Assembly (NCBI RefSeq): GCF_002101815.1
Contig: NZ_LQPM01000003.1
Span: 62,001-126,000 of the forward strand
From: Mycobacterium paraense
GTDB taxonomy: Bacteria > Actinomycetota > Actinomycetes > Mycobacteriales > Mycobacteriaceae
Reading direction: 5' to 3'
Length of the DNA: 64,000 bases
Of this stretch, positions 51,642-59,513 are shown piece by piece (position 1 is the stretch's first letter; each line of letters starts with the position of its first letter). The notes beneath the pieces were generated by a model. It saw nothing but the letters and a program-made list of their open reading frames with translations, ran no database searches and was not told the DNA's origin. Position numbers and translations under genes: made by a program.

Positions 51642-52475
51642 CTACTTCAGGCAGCTGCCGGCATCCACGGGCAGCGCGACGCCGGTGATGTAGCGCGCTT
51701 CGTCGGAGGCCAGAAACAGCACGGCGTTGGTGATGTCTTCGGGGGTCACCCACGGGATCGGCAGGTAGTGGAAGGTCTGGCACACCGGCGCGAGGTCGTC
51801 CGGACCGGGGTTCTCCAGCTCCGGCCGGAAGGCGCGATAGGTGGCCTCGTTCATCAGCAGCGGCGAGTTCACGTGCGTCGGAAGGACGGCGTTGACCCTG
51901 ATCATGCGCTGGCCCAATTCGACCGCAAACGAACGCATCAGCCCGATCACGCCGTGCTTGGCCGCCACGTAGTGACCCATGTGGGAATAGGCCTTCAAGC
52001 CGGCCACCGAGGACGTCAGGACGATGGAGCCGCCGCGGCCGCCGTCGAGGATGTGCGGAACGCCGGCCTTCACCGTCTTCCAGACACCGCTGAGGTTGAC
52101 GTCGATCATCTCCTGCCACAGCGACTCGTCGGTCTTGTGCAGCTTTCCCGCCATCGTCCCGATGCCGGCGTTCGCGACGATCACGTCCAGGCGCCCCAGC
52201 TGTTCGACCCCGCTGTCGACGGCTGCCCGCAACGCGTCGAAATCGCGAACATCGACCTCGGCGGTGACGACGCGGCCGCCGGCGTTTTTCACCAGGCCCG
52301 CGGTCTCGTCGAGGTCTTCGGGCGTCGCGCCGTCGGCCGGCGAAGCCTCGAACTTCCGGCAGATGTCGACGGCGATGATGTCGGCGCCCTCCTGCGCGAG
52401 CCGTACGACGTGACTCCTGCCCTGCCCGCGCGCGGCGCCGGTCACGAACGCGACCTTGCCGTCCATCCGGCCCAT
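51642..52475 (-). CDS. Mycofactocin-coupled SDR-type oxidoreductase
   Basis: 277 residues. TGAARGQGRSHVVRLAQEGAD with AVDICRK is the signature of the mycofactocin-coupled SDR family, which keeps NAD bound and passes electrons to mycofactocin. NAGIGT, SSVAGLK and YVAAKHGV complete the active site. Start at MGRMDGK behind GAGGTGGCA. The product would oxidise an alcohol, probably one made by the P450 that follows. Confidence 0.88.
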   Translation of the reverse strand: MGRMDGKVAFVTGAARGQGRSHVVRLAQEGADIIAVDICRKFEASPADGATPEDLDETAGLVKNAGGRVVTAEVDVRDFDALRAAVDSGVEQLGRLDVIVANAGIGTMAGKLHKTDESLWQEMIDVNLSGVWKTVKAGVPHILDGGRGGSIVLTSSVAGLKAYSHMGHYVAAKHGVIGLMRSFAVELGQRMIRVNAVLPTHVNSPLLMNEATYRAFRPELENPGPDDLAPVCQTFHYLPIPWVTPEDITNAVLFLASDEARYITGVALPVDAGSCLK

Positions 52476-52494
52476 TGCCACCTCGATCCCGATT

Positions 52495-52512
52495 TTTGGG
52501 CGATCGCCCAAA
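52495..52512. promoter_or_regulatory. TetR operator, perfect palindrome TTTGGGCGATCGCCCAAA
   Basis: An 18-base perfect palindrome 20 bases before the SDR start. Its core recurs at the TetR promoter at 49.8 kb, which marks both as sites for the same regulator. Confidence 0.75.
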
Positions 52513-52553
52513 TTTGGGCGCACGCCATATGTAGCAGCACCGGGAGGCGCTAG

Positions 52554-53141
52554 TCAAGGGCGCAGCGCGGCATCGATCAGCGTCGCCGCGGCGGCCCGGG
52601 CGTGGACCACGGGCGCGGTGTCGTTCAGCGACGTCGCCATCGCCGCGGCGCCCTCGAACAGCACGGCCAGTTGCTGGCCGAGCTGATGCGGATCGGCGGC
52701 ACCGGCCTGCTCCGCCACGGCGATGAGGCGGCGGGTGAATTCCTGCTTGTGCGCGCGCACGATCTCGTCCGCGCTCCGCAGGGCTCCGGCGGATTCCACG
52801 GCCGCATTGTGAAACGGGCAGCCGCGCAACACTTCTCGAGGCTGCATTTCGAAGATCGCCAAGAGCCGCTCGCGCGGGGACATGGCGGCGTCCTCCAGCC
52901 GCCGCTCGTTGGGCGAGCCGCCGCGGGACTGAAAGCCGCGCAGGTAGCTGTCCACGAGGTCGTTCTTGCTGGCGAAGTGCTGATAGAGCGTGCGCTTGGA
53001 GACGTTGGCCTCTTGGGCGATGAGTTCGACGCCGGTCGCGTGGATTCCGTTGCGGTAGAAGAGCCGCTCCGCGGCGCGCTCGATGCGCTCGCGGGCCCCG
53101 CGCCCGCCCGTCGGGCGCATCGAGGTTGTGGCGTCGTTCAC
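52554..53141 (-). CDS. TetR-family regulator, divergent from a thioesterase gene
   Basis: 195 residues. HTH RIERAAERLFYRNGIHATGV followed by LIAQEANVSKRTLYQHF; the ligand domain contains CPFHNAAVE. On the minus strand TATGAT sits 6 bases before GTG 53141, which decides the start against a GTG 15 bases further out. Two ACCGATCGGT operators lie at 53155-53164 and 53207-53220, the first touching its -10. Probably represses itself and the thioesterase-SDR pair. Confidence 0.86.
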   Translation of the reverse strand: MNDATTSMRPTGGRGARERIERAAERLFYRNGIHATGVELIAQEANVSKRTLYQHFASKNDLVDSYLRGFQSRGGSPNERRLEDAAMSPRERLLAIFEMQPREVLRGCPFHNAAVESAGALRSADEIVRAHKQEFTRRLIAVAEQAGAADPHQLGQQLAVLFEGAAAMATSLNDTAPVVHARAAAATLIDAALRP

Positions 53142-53147
53142 ATTTTG

Positions 53148-53153
53148 ATCATA
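53148..53153 (-). promoter_or_regulatory. Leaderless -10 element TATGAT of the TetR gene
   Basis: Minus-strand TATGAT, 6 bases before the GTG start, directly next to operator copy 1. Confidence 0.55.
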
Positions 53154-53154
53154 C

Positions 53155-53220
53155 ACCGATCGGTTTACAAAGCGTGAAAGCAGCGCTAAGTTCGGATGCG
53201 TTGGGTAAACCGATCGGTTT
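53155..53220. promoter_or_regulatory. Twin ACCGATCGGT operators
   Basis: Copy 1 is ACCGATCGGT at 53155-53164; copy 2 is AAACCGATCGGTTT at 53207-53220. They sit at the TetR promoter and just before the thioesterase gene, so each divergent promoter has one site. Confidence 0.75.
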
Positions 53221-53233
53221 TGAAGGCGGGCGC

Positions 53234-53785
53234 ATGGAGATTGCGGCGGGCTGGGGCGTCGAGCAGTCGCGACTGGTCACCTGGCGCGACCCGGTCACAA
53301 CGCAGGCCGCGGCCGCGTCGATGTCCGGCCTTGCGTACTGGCAGGCGGTCGCCGACGGGCAGCTGCCGCCCTCACCGATCGCCGAGCTGCTGCGGATGCG
53401 CCTCGAGGACGTGCAAAACGGCCGCATCGAGTTTTCCTGCGCACCGGATGCGTCGATGTACAACCCGCTGGGCGTGGTGCATGGCGGCGCGGTGTGCACC
53501 CTGCTGGATACCGCGGCCGCCTGTGCGATGCAGACCACCCTGCCCGAGGGCGTCGGCTATACGTCGGTCGAAATCAAGGTCAACTACCTCAGAGCGGTGA
53601 CCACGGGCAGCGGAATCCTGACCGCGGTCGGAACCGTGGTGAAAGCGGGATCCCGGATCGGGTTCGCCGAAGCGGAAGTCACCGACGCGTCGGGCAAGCT
53701 CGTGGCGACCGCGACCAGCACTCTGCTGGTCTTCGATTTACCAAGTAACGCAAAGCCTCCCAGCACCAACGGAAACCATTCCTGA
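53234..53785 (+). CDS. PaaI-type hotdog thioesterase
   Basis: 183 residues. Hotdog fold with NPLGVVHGGAVCTLLDTAAA, the catalytic segment of the PaaI/YdiI group, and SVEIKVNYLRAV. Hydrolyses an acyl-CoA, substrate unknown. Start at MEIAAGWG with AAGGCGGG upstream and operator copy 2 immediately before that; longer readings cross the operator and are rejected. SDR gene follows after 11 bases. Confidence 0.85.
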   Translation: MEIAAGWGVEQSRLVTWRDPVTTQAAAASMSGLAYWQAVADGQLPPSPIAELLRMRLEDVQNGRIEFSCAPDASMYNPLGVVHGGAVCTLLDTAAACAMQTTLPEGVGYTSVEIKVNYLRAVTTGSGILTAVGTVVKAGSRIGFAEAEVTDASGKLVATATSTLLVFDLPSNAKPPSTNGNHS

Positions 53786-53796
53786 AAGGACCTGCC

Positions 53797-54561
53797 ATGC
53801 CATCCGTTCTGATCACCGGAGCCAGCCGCGGCATCGGCCGCGCCATCGCCGCCGAGTTCGCCCATCGCGGGCATCGCGTCGTGGCCACCGCCCGTGACCC
53901 GCGCACGCTCGCCGACCTCGACGTCAGCGAGCGGCTGGCACTCGACGTCACTGACGATGCGAGCGTGGCGGCCGCAGTCGCGGCCGCCGGCCAGATCGAC
54001 GTCCTTATCTCCAACGCCGCTGAGATCGTGTACGCCTCGGTGGAGGCCACCCCGCTGGCCGAGCTGCAGCGCCTGCTCAACCTCAACACCGTCGGCGCCA
54101 TCCGCGTCGCCCAGGCGGTCCTGCCGCAGATGCGCGCCCGCGGCGACGGGAAGCTGATGTTCATGTCCAGCGTCGTCGGGCGGGTCGTGCTGCCACCCGG
54201 CGCGGCGTACGCGTCGACGAAATGGGCGCTGGAAGCCCTGGTTGAGGCGCTCGCCATCGAGGTCGCACCGTTCGGTGTCCAGGCCGCCCTGCTGGAACCC
54301 GGCGCCGTGAGCTCCGGCGCCCTCGACGACGTGACCACCTACACGCTGCCCGGCGACCCGTACGCCGCGATTCTTGCCGGCGGCGGCGCGCGCGCCGGGA
54401 TCATCACCCCGGAGCAGGTCGCCGCCGAGGTTGCCGACGCCGCCGAGAAGCCGCAACTTGCGCTGCGTATTCCCATCGGTGACGCCGCCCGCGCGTTGCT
54501 GGCGGCCCGTCGCGCCGCGCCCGATGACGTCCCTTTCATCCCGTCGGCCTATTTCGCGTAG
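53797..54561 (+). CDS. Short-chain dehydrogenase/reductase
   Basis: 254 residues. Coenzyme motif TGASRGIGRAIAAEF, SNAAEIVY, S in MSSVVGRV and YASTKWALE (Tyr-x-x-x-Lys). GAAAGGA precedes the ATG. Second gene of the thioesterase-SDR operon controlled by the divergent TetR. Substrate unknown, perhaps a lipid alcohol. Confidence 0.85.
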   Translation: MPSVLITGASRGIGRAIAAEFAHRGHRVVATARDPRTLADLDVSERLALDVTDDASVAAAVAAAGQIDVLISNAAEIVYASVEATPLAELQRLLNLNTVGAIRVAQAVLPQMRARGDGKLMFMSSVVGRVVLPPGAAYASTKWALEALVEALAIEVAPFGVQAALLEPGAVSSGALDDVTTYTLPGDPYAAILAGGGARAGIITPEQVAAEVADAAEKPQLALRIPIGDAARALLAARRAAPDDVPFIPSAYFA

Positions 54562-54609
54562 CCGGCCCGCGGGCGACGCGGCCCACCGTTATGGATCTGT
54601 GAAGATTAA

Positions 54610-54623
54610 TCACACCGGTGTGA
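54610..54623. promoter_or_regulatory. Perfect palindrome TCACACCGGTGTGA
   Basis: 14-base palindrome in the promoter region of the LysA-like gene, 53 bases before its ATG. A likely operator for an unidentified dimeric regulator. Confidence 0.5.
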
Positions 54624-54675
54624 AAGCTTCGTTAAGAACGAGGCGGATCCCGCCGGGCGCCTGCACCGTGGATCT

Positions 54676-56049
54676 ATGACGCTGTTCGAGCTGGTTTCGT
54701 CGCCGCGGCACGAGGTGCATTCGCACCTCGACCGGGCGATCTGGCCGCTGAGCAGCTACGTCGACGGGATGGGCCGGTTGAGCGTCGGCGGGGTCGCCGC
54801 CACCGAGCTGGCCGCCTCGTTCGGCACCCCGTCCTACGTCGTCGATGAGGAAGATTTCCGCGCCCGCATCCGCAATTACCGCGCGGCGCTTCCCGGGGCC
54901 GAAGTGATTTACGCCGGTCGCGCGCTGCTGAGCGCGGCCGTGGCCGGGTGGGCCGCCGACGAAGGCGCGGGCATGGACGTGTGTTCGGGAGGCGAGCTGG
55001 CCACCGCGCTCACCGGCGAGGTGCCGCCGTCGAGGATCATCCTCAGCGGCAACGTCAAGACCGCCGGCGAGCTGGACGACGCGGTCGCCGCGGGGGTCGG
55101 GCGAATCGTGATCGACACACCCAACGAGATCGCGCTGCTGGCCGGGCGGGTGCGCCGTCGCCAACGCGTGCTGATCCGGGTGATTCCCGACATTGACGCC
55201 GGCGCGGTGAGCGCCGGGGTGCTCGACCAGAAGTTCGGCTTTGCGTTGGCGGGTGGGCAGGCTTACGGCGCGGTGAAGCGCGTCTTGGATCAGCCGTGGC
55301 TCGACCTGGTCGGGCTGCACTGCCAGCTGGGGTCGCAGCTCGCCGGTGTCGGGTTGTACGGCGAGGCGATCAGGCAGGTGATCGCCTTGATGGCCCAGGT
55401 GCGGGACCGCCACGGGATCGTGCTGGACGAACTCAATCTCGGTGGCGGGCACGCGGTCCCCTATCGGTCCGGAGACCCCGAGCTCGACCCGCGGGCATTG
55501 GGCGCGGTCATCGACGCCACGCTCCAATCCGCGTGCACCAAATACGGTTATCCCCGGCCCCGGATCGTGATCCAGCCGGGCCGCGCGATCGCGGCCCGCG
55601 CCGGGATCACCCTGTACCGGGTGGTCGCCGTCAAACGCCAGAGCGACGGACGCACCTTCGTCGCGGTGGACGGCGGCATGAGCGACAATCCGCGCGTGGC
55701 GGGCGCCGACGCGAAATACACCGTGGCACTGGCCAATCGACGTTCGTCCGCCGACACCGCGCCCGTGACGGTGGTGGGCCGTCACTGCGAGGCCGGCGAC
55801 GAGATCGCCAGCGATGTCCAGCTGTCGGCCGACATCCATCCCGGCGACCTGCTGGCGGTGGCCTGCACCGGCGCCTACCACTACTCGATGGGATCCAGCT
55901 GCAGCCTGGTCGGTCGCCCGCCGCTGGTCGCCGCCGCCAACGGCAGGGCCCACGAGCTGGTGCGCCGCGAGACCATCGCCGATCTGCTCGCCCGGGACCG
56001 CGGCTGGTCGGGCCACTCGGACGAAGGCGAATCACGATGTACGCCATAG
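54676..56049 (+). CDS. LysA-like PLP-fold protein lacking the catalytic lysine
   Basis: 457 residues, full-length relative of diaminopimelate decarboxylase: FGTPSYVVDEEDF, DVCSGGELATAL, LHCQLGSQ, LGGGHAVPY, GRAIAARAGITLY, VDGGMSDN, HCEAGDEI and GAYHYSM are all present. The lysine that binds PLP, in YAxKA of LysA, is R82 here (VIYAGRALLS, codon CGC). It therefore cannot form the usual aldimine and may be a regulator, a binding protein or an enzyme of changed chemistry. It overlaps the rhomboid-like membrane gene by 13 bases. It is not the housekeeping lysA, which sits elsewhere in mycobacteria next to thrA. Confidence 0.8.
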   Translation: MTLFELVSSPRHEVHSHLDRAIWPLSSYVDGMGRLSVGGVAATELAASFGTPSYVVDEEDFRARIRNYRAALPGAEVIYAGRALLSAAVAGWAADEGAGMDVCSGGELATALTGEVPPSRIILSGNVKTAGELDDAVAAGVGRIVIDTPNEIALLAGRVRRRQRVLIRVIPDIDAGAVSAGVLDQKFGFALAGGQAYGAVKRVLDQPWLDLVGLHCQLGSQLAGVGLYGEAIRQVIALMAQVRDRHGIVLDELNLGGGHAVPYRSGDPELDPRALGAVIDATLQSACTKYGYPRPRIVIQPGRAIAARAGITLYRVVAVKRQSDGRTFVAVDGGMSDNPRVAGADAKYTVALANRRSSADTAPVTVVGRHCEAGDEIASDVQLSADIHPGDLLAVACTGAYHYSMGSSCSLVGRPPLVAAANGRAHELVRRETIADLLARDRGWSGHSDEGESRCTP

Positions 56050-56858
56050 CCGTTCGTGGAAGAACCGAGAGCTGGGCCGCGCGGGTGTTGTCCCGCGCGG
56101 CCTCGGTGCGTATCACGGCGGTTTACGCGGTCCTGCTGGCAGCGATCTCGGTCGCGTTGAACGCGCTCGGCCCGCATGCGCGAGAGGTTGCGGTGAGCCG
56201 CATGAGCACCAACTTGCACAATCTGGCACATGGCCACCTGAGCACGCTGGTGGGTAGCGCGTTCGTCGAGGACGGCGGGGAGATCTGTCTTTGGCTGCCG
56301 TGGCTGGCGTGCCTGCTGGCTTTGGGCGAATTGATCTGGCGCGGCAAGGGTTTGGTGATCGCGTTCACGGTCGGTCATGTCGGCGCCACGTTGCTCGTCG
56401 CGGCGGGGCTGGTCGTCGCGCTCAAGGCGGGATGGCTGCCGTTCTCCATTGCGCGGGCGAGCGACGTCGGCGTCAGTTACGGCGCGGTGTGCGTGCTGGG
56501 CGCCTTGACGGCGTCCATCCCGTCGCGCTGGCGCCACGTGTGGGTCGGATGGTGGCTGGGCATCGCGTTGATGGCCGCCTCGGGCGCCGACTTCACCGCC
56601 GTCGGGCACGTCCTTGCGCTGCTGCTCGGCACCGGCTTGTCGTATCGCCTGCCGTCGGCGGCCCACTGGACCCCCGCGCGCGTCGGATTGCTTATCGGGG
56701 GTGCCGCGTTCGGCTACTTCGTACTGTCGGGCTCATCGGCGGAGACGACGGTCGCGGGTGTGGCGGGCATGCTCATAGGGCTGCTCGCCGGCCAATTGGC
56801 GAACGCGCGGAACGCGTCCGCGCAACCGGAATTCGTTCCGCAGCCCGCGGCAGCATAG
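56037..56858 (+). CDS. Rhomboid-like integral membrane protein
   Basis: 273 residues with six or seven hydrophobic segments (ITAVYAVLLAAISVALNAL, LPWLACLLALGELIW, GATLLVAAGLVVALK, VCVLGALTASIPS, WWLGIALMAASGADF, AGVAGMLIGLLAGQL). The layout resembles mycobacterial rhomboid-like proteins, including a His in GHVLALLLGTGLSY, but I see no GxSG serine, so it is probably not a protease. The start overlaps the LysA-like gene and indicates coupling. Confidence 0.65.
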   Translation: MYAIAVRGRTESWAARVLSRAASVRITAVYAVLLAAISVALNALGPHAREVAVSRMSTNLHNLAHGHLSTLVGSAFVEDGGEICLWLPWLACLLALGELIWRGKGLVIAFTVGHVGATLLVAAGLVVALKAGWLPFSIARASDVGVSYGAVCVLGALTASIPSRWRHVWVGWWLGIALMAASGADFTAVGHVLALLLGTGLSYRLPSAAHWTPARVGLLIGGAAFGYFVLSGSSAETTVAGVAGMLIGLLAGQLANARNASAQPEFVPQPAAA

Positions 56859-56982
56859 CCACCGCTCACGCCTGCCGCCCCACTTCCGGCAAACATCAGC
56901 GATTTCGCGCAAACCGGGATTGCCCGGCGCTTTCAACGCGGATTCTGGCGCCTTGACAGCAGAGCATCAAAAAGTATGACGC

Positions 56983-56988
56983 TATGCT
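56983..56988 (+). promoter_or_regulatory. Leaderless -10 element TATGCT of vapBC
   Basis: TATGCT lies 6 bases before the ATG of the antitoxin. TTGACA at 56953-56958 is a good -35 sequence but pairs better with TATGAC at 56975, so two starts are possible. Confidence 0.5.
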
Positions 56989-56994
56989 GTCAGG

Positions 56995-57249
56995 ATGCGG
57001 ACCACGGTGACACTGGATGACGACACGCTCGTGGTCATCAGGCGCCTGATGCGTGAACGCCAAATATCGTTCAAGCAGGCGCTCAATGACGCCATCCGCC
57101 AAGGTGCGCAACGGCGACCGGCTCCCGCGGTCTTCGAAACGCGCACAGCCGACCTGGGCGTGCCGTTGGTGAACCTGGACCGAGCCCTGCAGATCGCCGG
57201 CGAACTCGAGGACGAGGAACTGATCAGGCGACAGCGCCGCGGCGCATGA
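56995..57249 (+). CDS. vapB: VapB-type ribbon-helix-helix antitoxin
   Basis: 84 residues. N-terminal RHH (MRTTVTLDDDTLVVIRRLMR, then ISFKQALNDAIRQG) for DNA binding and a C-terminal tail that would occupy the toxin active site. Overlaps the toxin gene by 4 bases. Expected to repress its own promoter with VapC. Confidence 0.88.
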   Translation: MRTTVTLDDDTLVVIRRLMRERQISFKQALNDAIRQGAQRRPAPAVFETRTADLGVPLVNLDRALQIAGELEDEELIRRQRRGA

Positions 57250-57683
57250 GGATCGTCGACGCCAATGTCCTGCTTTATGCCGTCAACACTGCCGCAGACC
57301 ACCACGAGGCATCACGCCGCTGGCTCGACGGTGCGCTGTCCGGCGGTGACACCGTCGGCCTGGCGTGGGTGCCGCTGCTTGCCTTTGTGCGATTGACGAC
57401 CCGGCACGGGCTGTTCCCGTCGCCCCTGGCCGCCGACGCGGCAATGGCCCAGGTGGTCGATTGGTGTAACGCACCCGGCTCCGTCATCGTGACGCCCACT
57501 CCGCGCCACGGCGATGTGCTTTCCGGGCTGCTGCCGCAAGTCGGCGCGGGAGGCAATCTCGTCAACGACGCCCACCTGGCCGCTTTGGCGATTGAGCACC
57601 GGGCACGAATCGTCAGTTACGACAGCGATTTCGGACGATTCGACGGCGTCCGGTGGGAAACACCGGAGTCTTTGCTGAGCTGA
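57246..57683 (+). CDS. vapC: VapC-type PIN-domain toxin
   Basis: 145 residues. Acidic PIN residues D5 (VDANVLLYAV), the NDAHLAALA aspartate near 103 and D near 122 in YDSDFGRF; the first Glu is in the WLDGAL/FVRL region. Sequence-specific RNase, probably of tRNA or rRNA, held inactive by VapB. ATGA overlap with the antitoxin gene. Confidence 0.9.
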   Translation: MRIVDANVLLYAVNTAADHHEASRRWLDGALSGGDTVGLAWVPLLAFVRLTTRHGLFPSPLAADAAMAQVVDWCNAPGSVIVTPTPRHGDVLSGLLPQVGAGGNLVNDAHLAALAIEHRARIVSYDSDFGRFDGVRWETPESLLS

Positions 57684-57704
57684 CCGTCTTCCGGGGCCGC
57701 TTGC

Positions 57705-58709
57705 TCAGCGTCGCGCGAAGCGATCACCGTCAGCGCCCTGCAGATCCTCCTGAATCGCCTTTTGCGCCTTCGGGGGCAGCGTGTGCAGCATCTCGCGCAC
57801 TCGAGCCCTCCGGCGCTCCACGGCCTTGCGCTCCGGCATGCCCGGCGTGGCGACGACCTGTGGCGGCACTCCCTCGACGTCCTCGACGCCTCCGGCGTGC
57901 TGGCCGGCGTCGACCATGGCCTGCTCCTCGGCCATCGTCGCCTCGTCCTTCTCCTCGGACATGCCGATCGGGCCGATCCGGCGCCCGTTGAGGAACTGAC
58001 CCACCACCGGCTCGTCGCTGGTCAGCAGCACTTCGCGGGGCCCGAACATCACCAGCCTGCGACGGAACAGCATGCCGATGTTGTCCGGAACCGTACGGGC
58101 GACGTTGATGTTGTGCGTCACGATCAGGATGGTCGCGTCTGTTTGCGCATTGATGTCGATGAGCAGTTGGCAGAGGTAGGCGGTGCGCACCGGGTCCAGG
58201 CCTGAGTCGGGCTCGTCGCAGAGGATGATCTGCGGGTCGAGCACCAGCGAGCGGGCCAGCCCGGCGCGCTTTTTCATGCCCCCCGAGATTTCGCCGGGCA
58301 TTTTGTTTTCGTCGCCACCGAGGCCCACCAACTCGAGCTTTTCCATGACAATGTCGCGGATCTCGCTCTCCTTCTTCTTGGTGTGCTCGCGCAAGGGGAA
58401 CGCGGTGTTGTCGTACAAGTTCATCGAGCCGAACAATGCGCCGTCCTGAAACATGACACCGAAGAGCCTGCGGATGTCGTAAAGCTCTCTGGCCGTGCTC
58501 TTGACGATGTCCCGGCCGTCGATGACGATCGAGCCGCGCTCCGGTTCCAACAGTCCGATCAAGGACTTCAAAAACACCGACTTGCCGGTTCCCGACGGAC
58601 CGATCAACCCGCTGACCTCGCCCGCAGGGATGTCCATCGTGACGTCTTCCCAGACTCGGGAAGACCCGAACGACTTGCTCAGCCCCGCTACCGAAATTCC
58701 GATGCCCAT
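57705..58709 (-). CDS. MceG (Mkl)-like ABC ATPase, apparent paralogue
   Basis: 334 residues, closely like the Mce transporter ATPase MceG (Rv0655). Walker A GPSGTGKSVFLKSLIG, signature ISGGMKKRAGLARSL, Walker B ILCDEPDSGLDP, H in VTHNINVART, and the long C-terminal tail EEKDEATMAEEQAMVDAGQH that is typical of MceG. Start at MGIGISVAGL behind GGGGAGA. The canonical mkl gene lies elsewhere in mycobacteria, so this is likely a second copy. No Mce, YrbE or substrate-binding gene is adjacent, so it must serve distant transporters. Confidence 0.85.
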   Translation of the reverse strand: MGIGISVAGLSKSFGSSRVWEDVTMDIPAGEVSGLIGPSGTGKSVFLKSLIGLLEPERGSIVIDGRDIVKSTARELYDIRRLFGVMFQDGALFGSMNLYDNTAFPLREHTKKKESEIRDIVMEKLELVGLGGDENKMPGEISGGMKKRAGLARSLVLDPQIILCDEPDSGLDPVRTAYLCQLLIDINAQTDATILIVTHNINVARTVPDNIGMLFRRRLVMFGPREVLLTSDEPVVGQFLNGRRIGPIGMSEEKDEATMAEEQAMVDAGQHAGGVEDVEGVPPQVVATPGMPERKAVERRRARVREMLHTLPPKAQKAIQEDLQGADGDRFARR

Positions 58710-58879
58710 GTGCAGTTCTCCCCGCAATTTCTCGGCCATCACACGATGGTCATAGGACCCGGATAGCCGTTTCGTCAGCGGGCAACCATGCTCGACGCGA
58801 ATTCGACCGTTCGATGTCCCTGTTTCTCGGTCGACGGCATGCCGAGCATGACGGGCACCCGCCCGGGTACCCAGGCGTC

Positions 58880-59506
58880 ATGGCAACGCGGTCGTCGGTG
58901 CCTTGGTGGACTGTCATGTCGGCGGCATCGGCGCCGATCGTTCTCCTGGGGAGTGCCAGCATCGCGAGATCGGTGCGCATTGAGTCGTACGACCCGATCA
59001 GTCAGACGCTCAGCACGCTGGCCGCCGACGGACGCGGCGAATGGATCATGACCGCAGGCTTGGCCATCAGCGCGGGGTGCCAGATAGTCACCGCCGTTGG
59101 GCTGCGTGTGTTGCCCTTGCTCCCTCGCATCGCCCTGGCGCTAGCGGGGTGCTGTGGTCTGGCGGTCGCCGCGCTTCCCGATCGACTCGGTACCGCCACC
59201 GCTCACGTGGCGGCGACCGGTTTGGCCGCGACCCTTTTGGCCATCTGGCCATTGCTCATGGTCCCAACAATCCGGCCGATAAGTTGGACGCGGCGCGTTC
59301 GCCGGTCGGTTTTCGTGTCCGCCGTTCTCGTGGGAATGCTGCTCTGGATGGGTTACGACGCGTGGCGCGGTATCCAATTAGGGCTGAGTGAACGCGCGGC
59401 CGCCACGGCGGAGATGCTCTGGCCGCTGATCGTCGTCGTCAGCGCTCGTCGTCGCCTCCGGCGTCAAACCCGTTCGGGCGCAACGGTATCGGCCGATCAC
59501 AACTGA
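58880..59506 (+). CDS. DUF998 integral membrane protein
   Basis: 208 residues with about six membrane segments. ARSVRIESYDPISQTLSTLA is the DUF998 signature in the first loop. Function unknown. The start at MATRSSVPWW is chosen over an ATG 66 bases upstream because the hydrophobic core follows shortly; MSAASAPIVL is another candidate. Confidence 0.72.
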   Translation: MATRSSVPWWTVMSAASAPIVLLGSASIARSVRIESYDPISQTLSTLAADGRGEWIMTAGLAISAGCQIVTAVGLRVLPLLPRIALALAGCCGLAVAALPDRLGTATAHVAATGLAATLLAIWPLLMVPTIRPISWTRRVRRSVFVSAVLVGMLLWMGYDAWRGIQLGLSERAAATAEMLWPLIVVVSARRRLRRQTRSGATVSADHN

Positions 59507-59513
59507 GCGTCCG

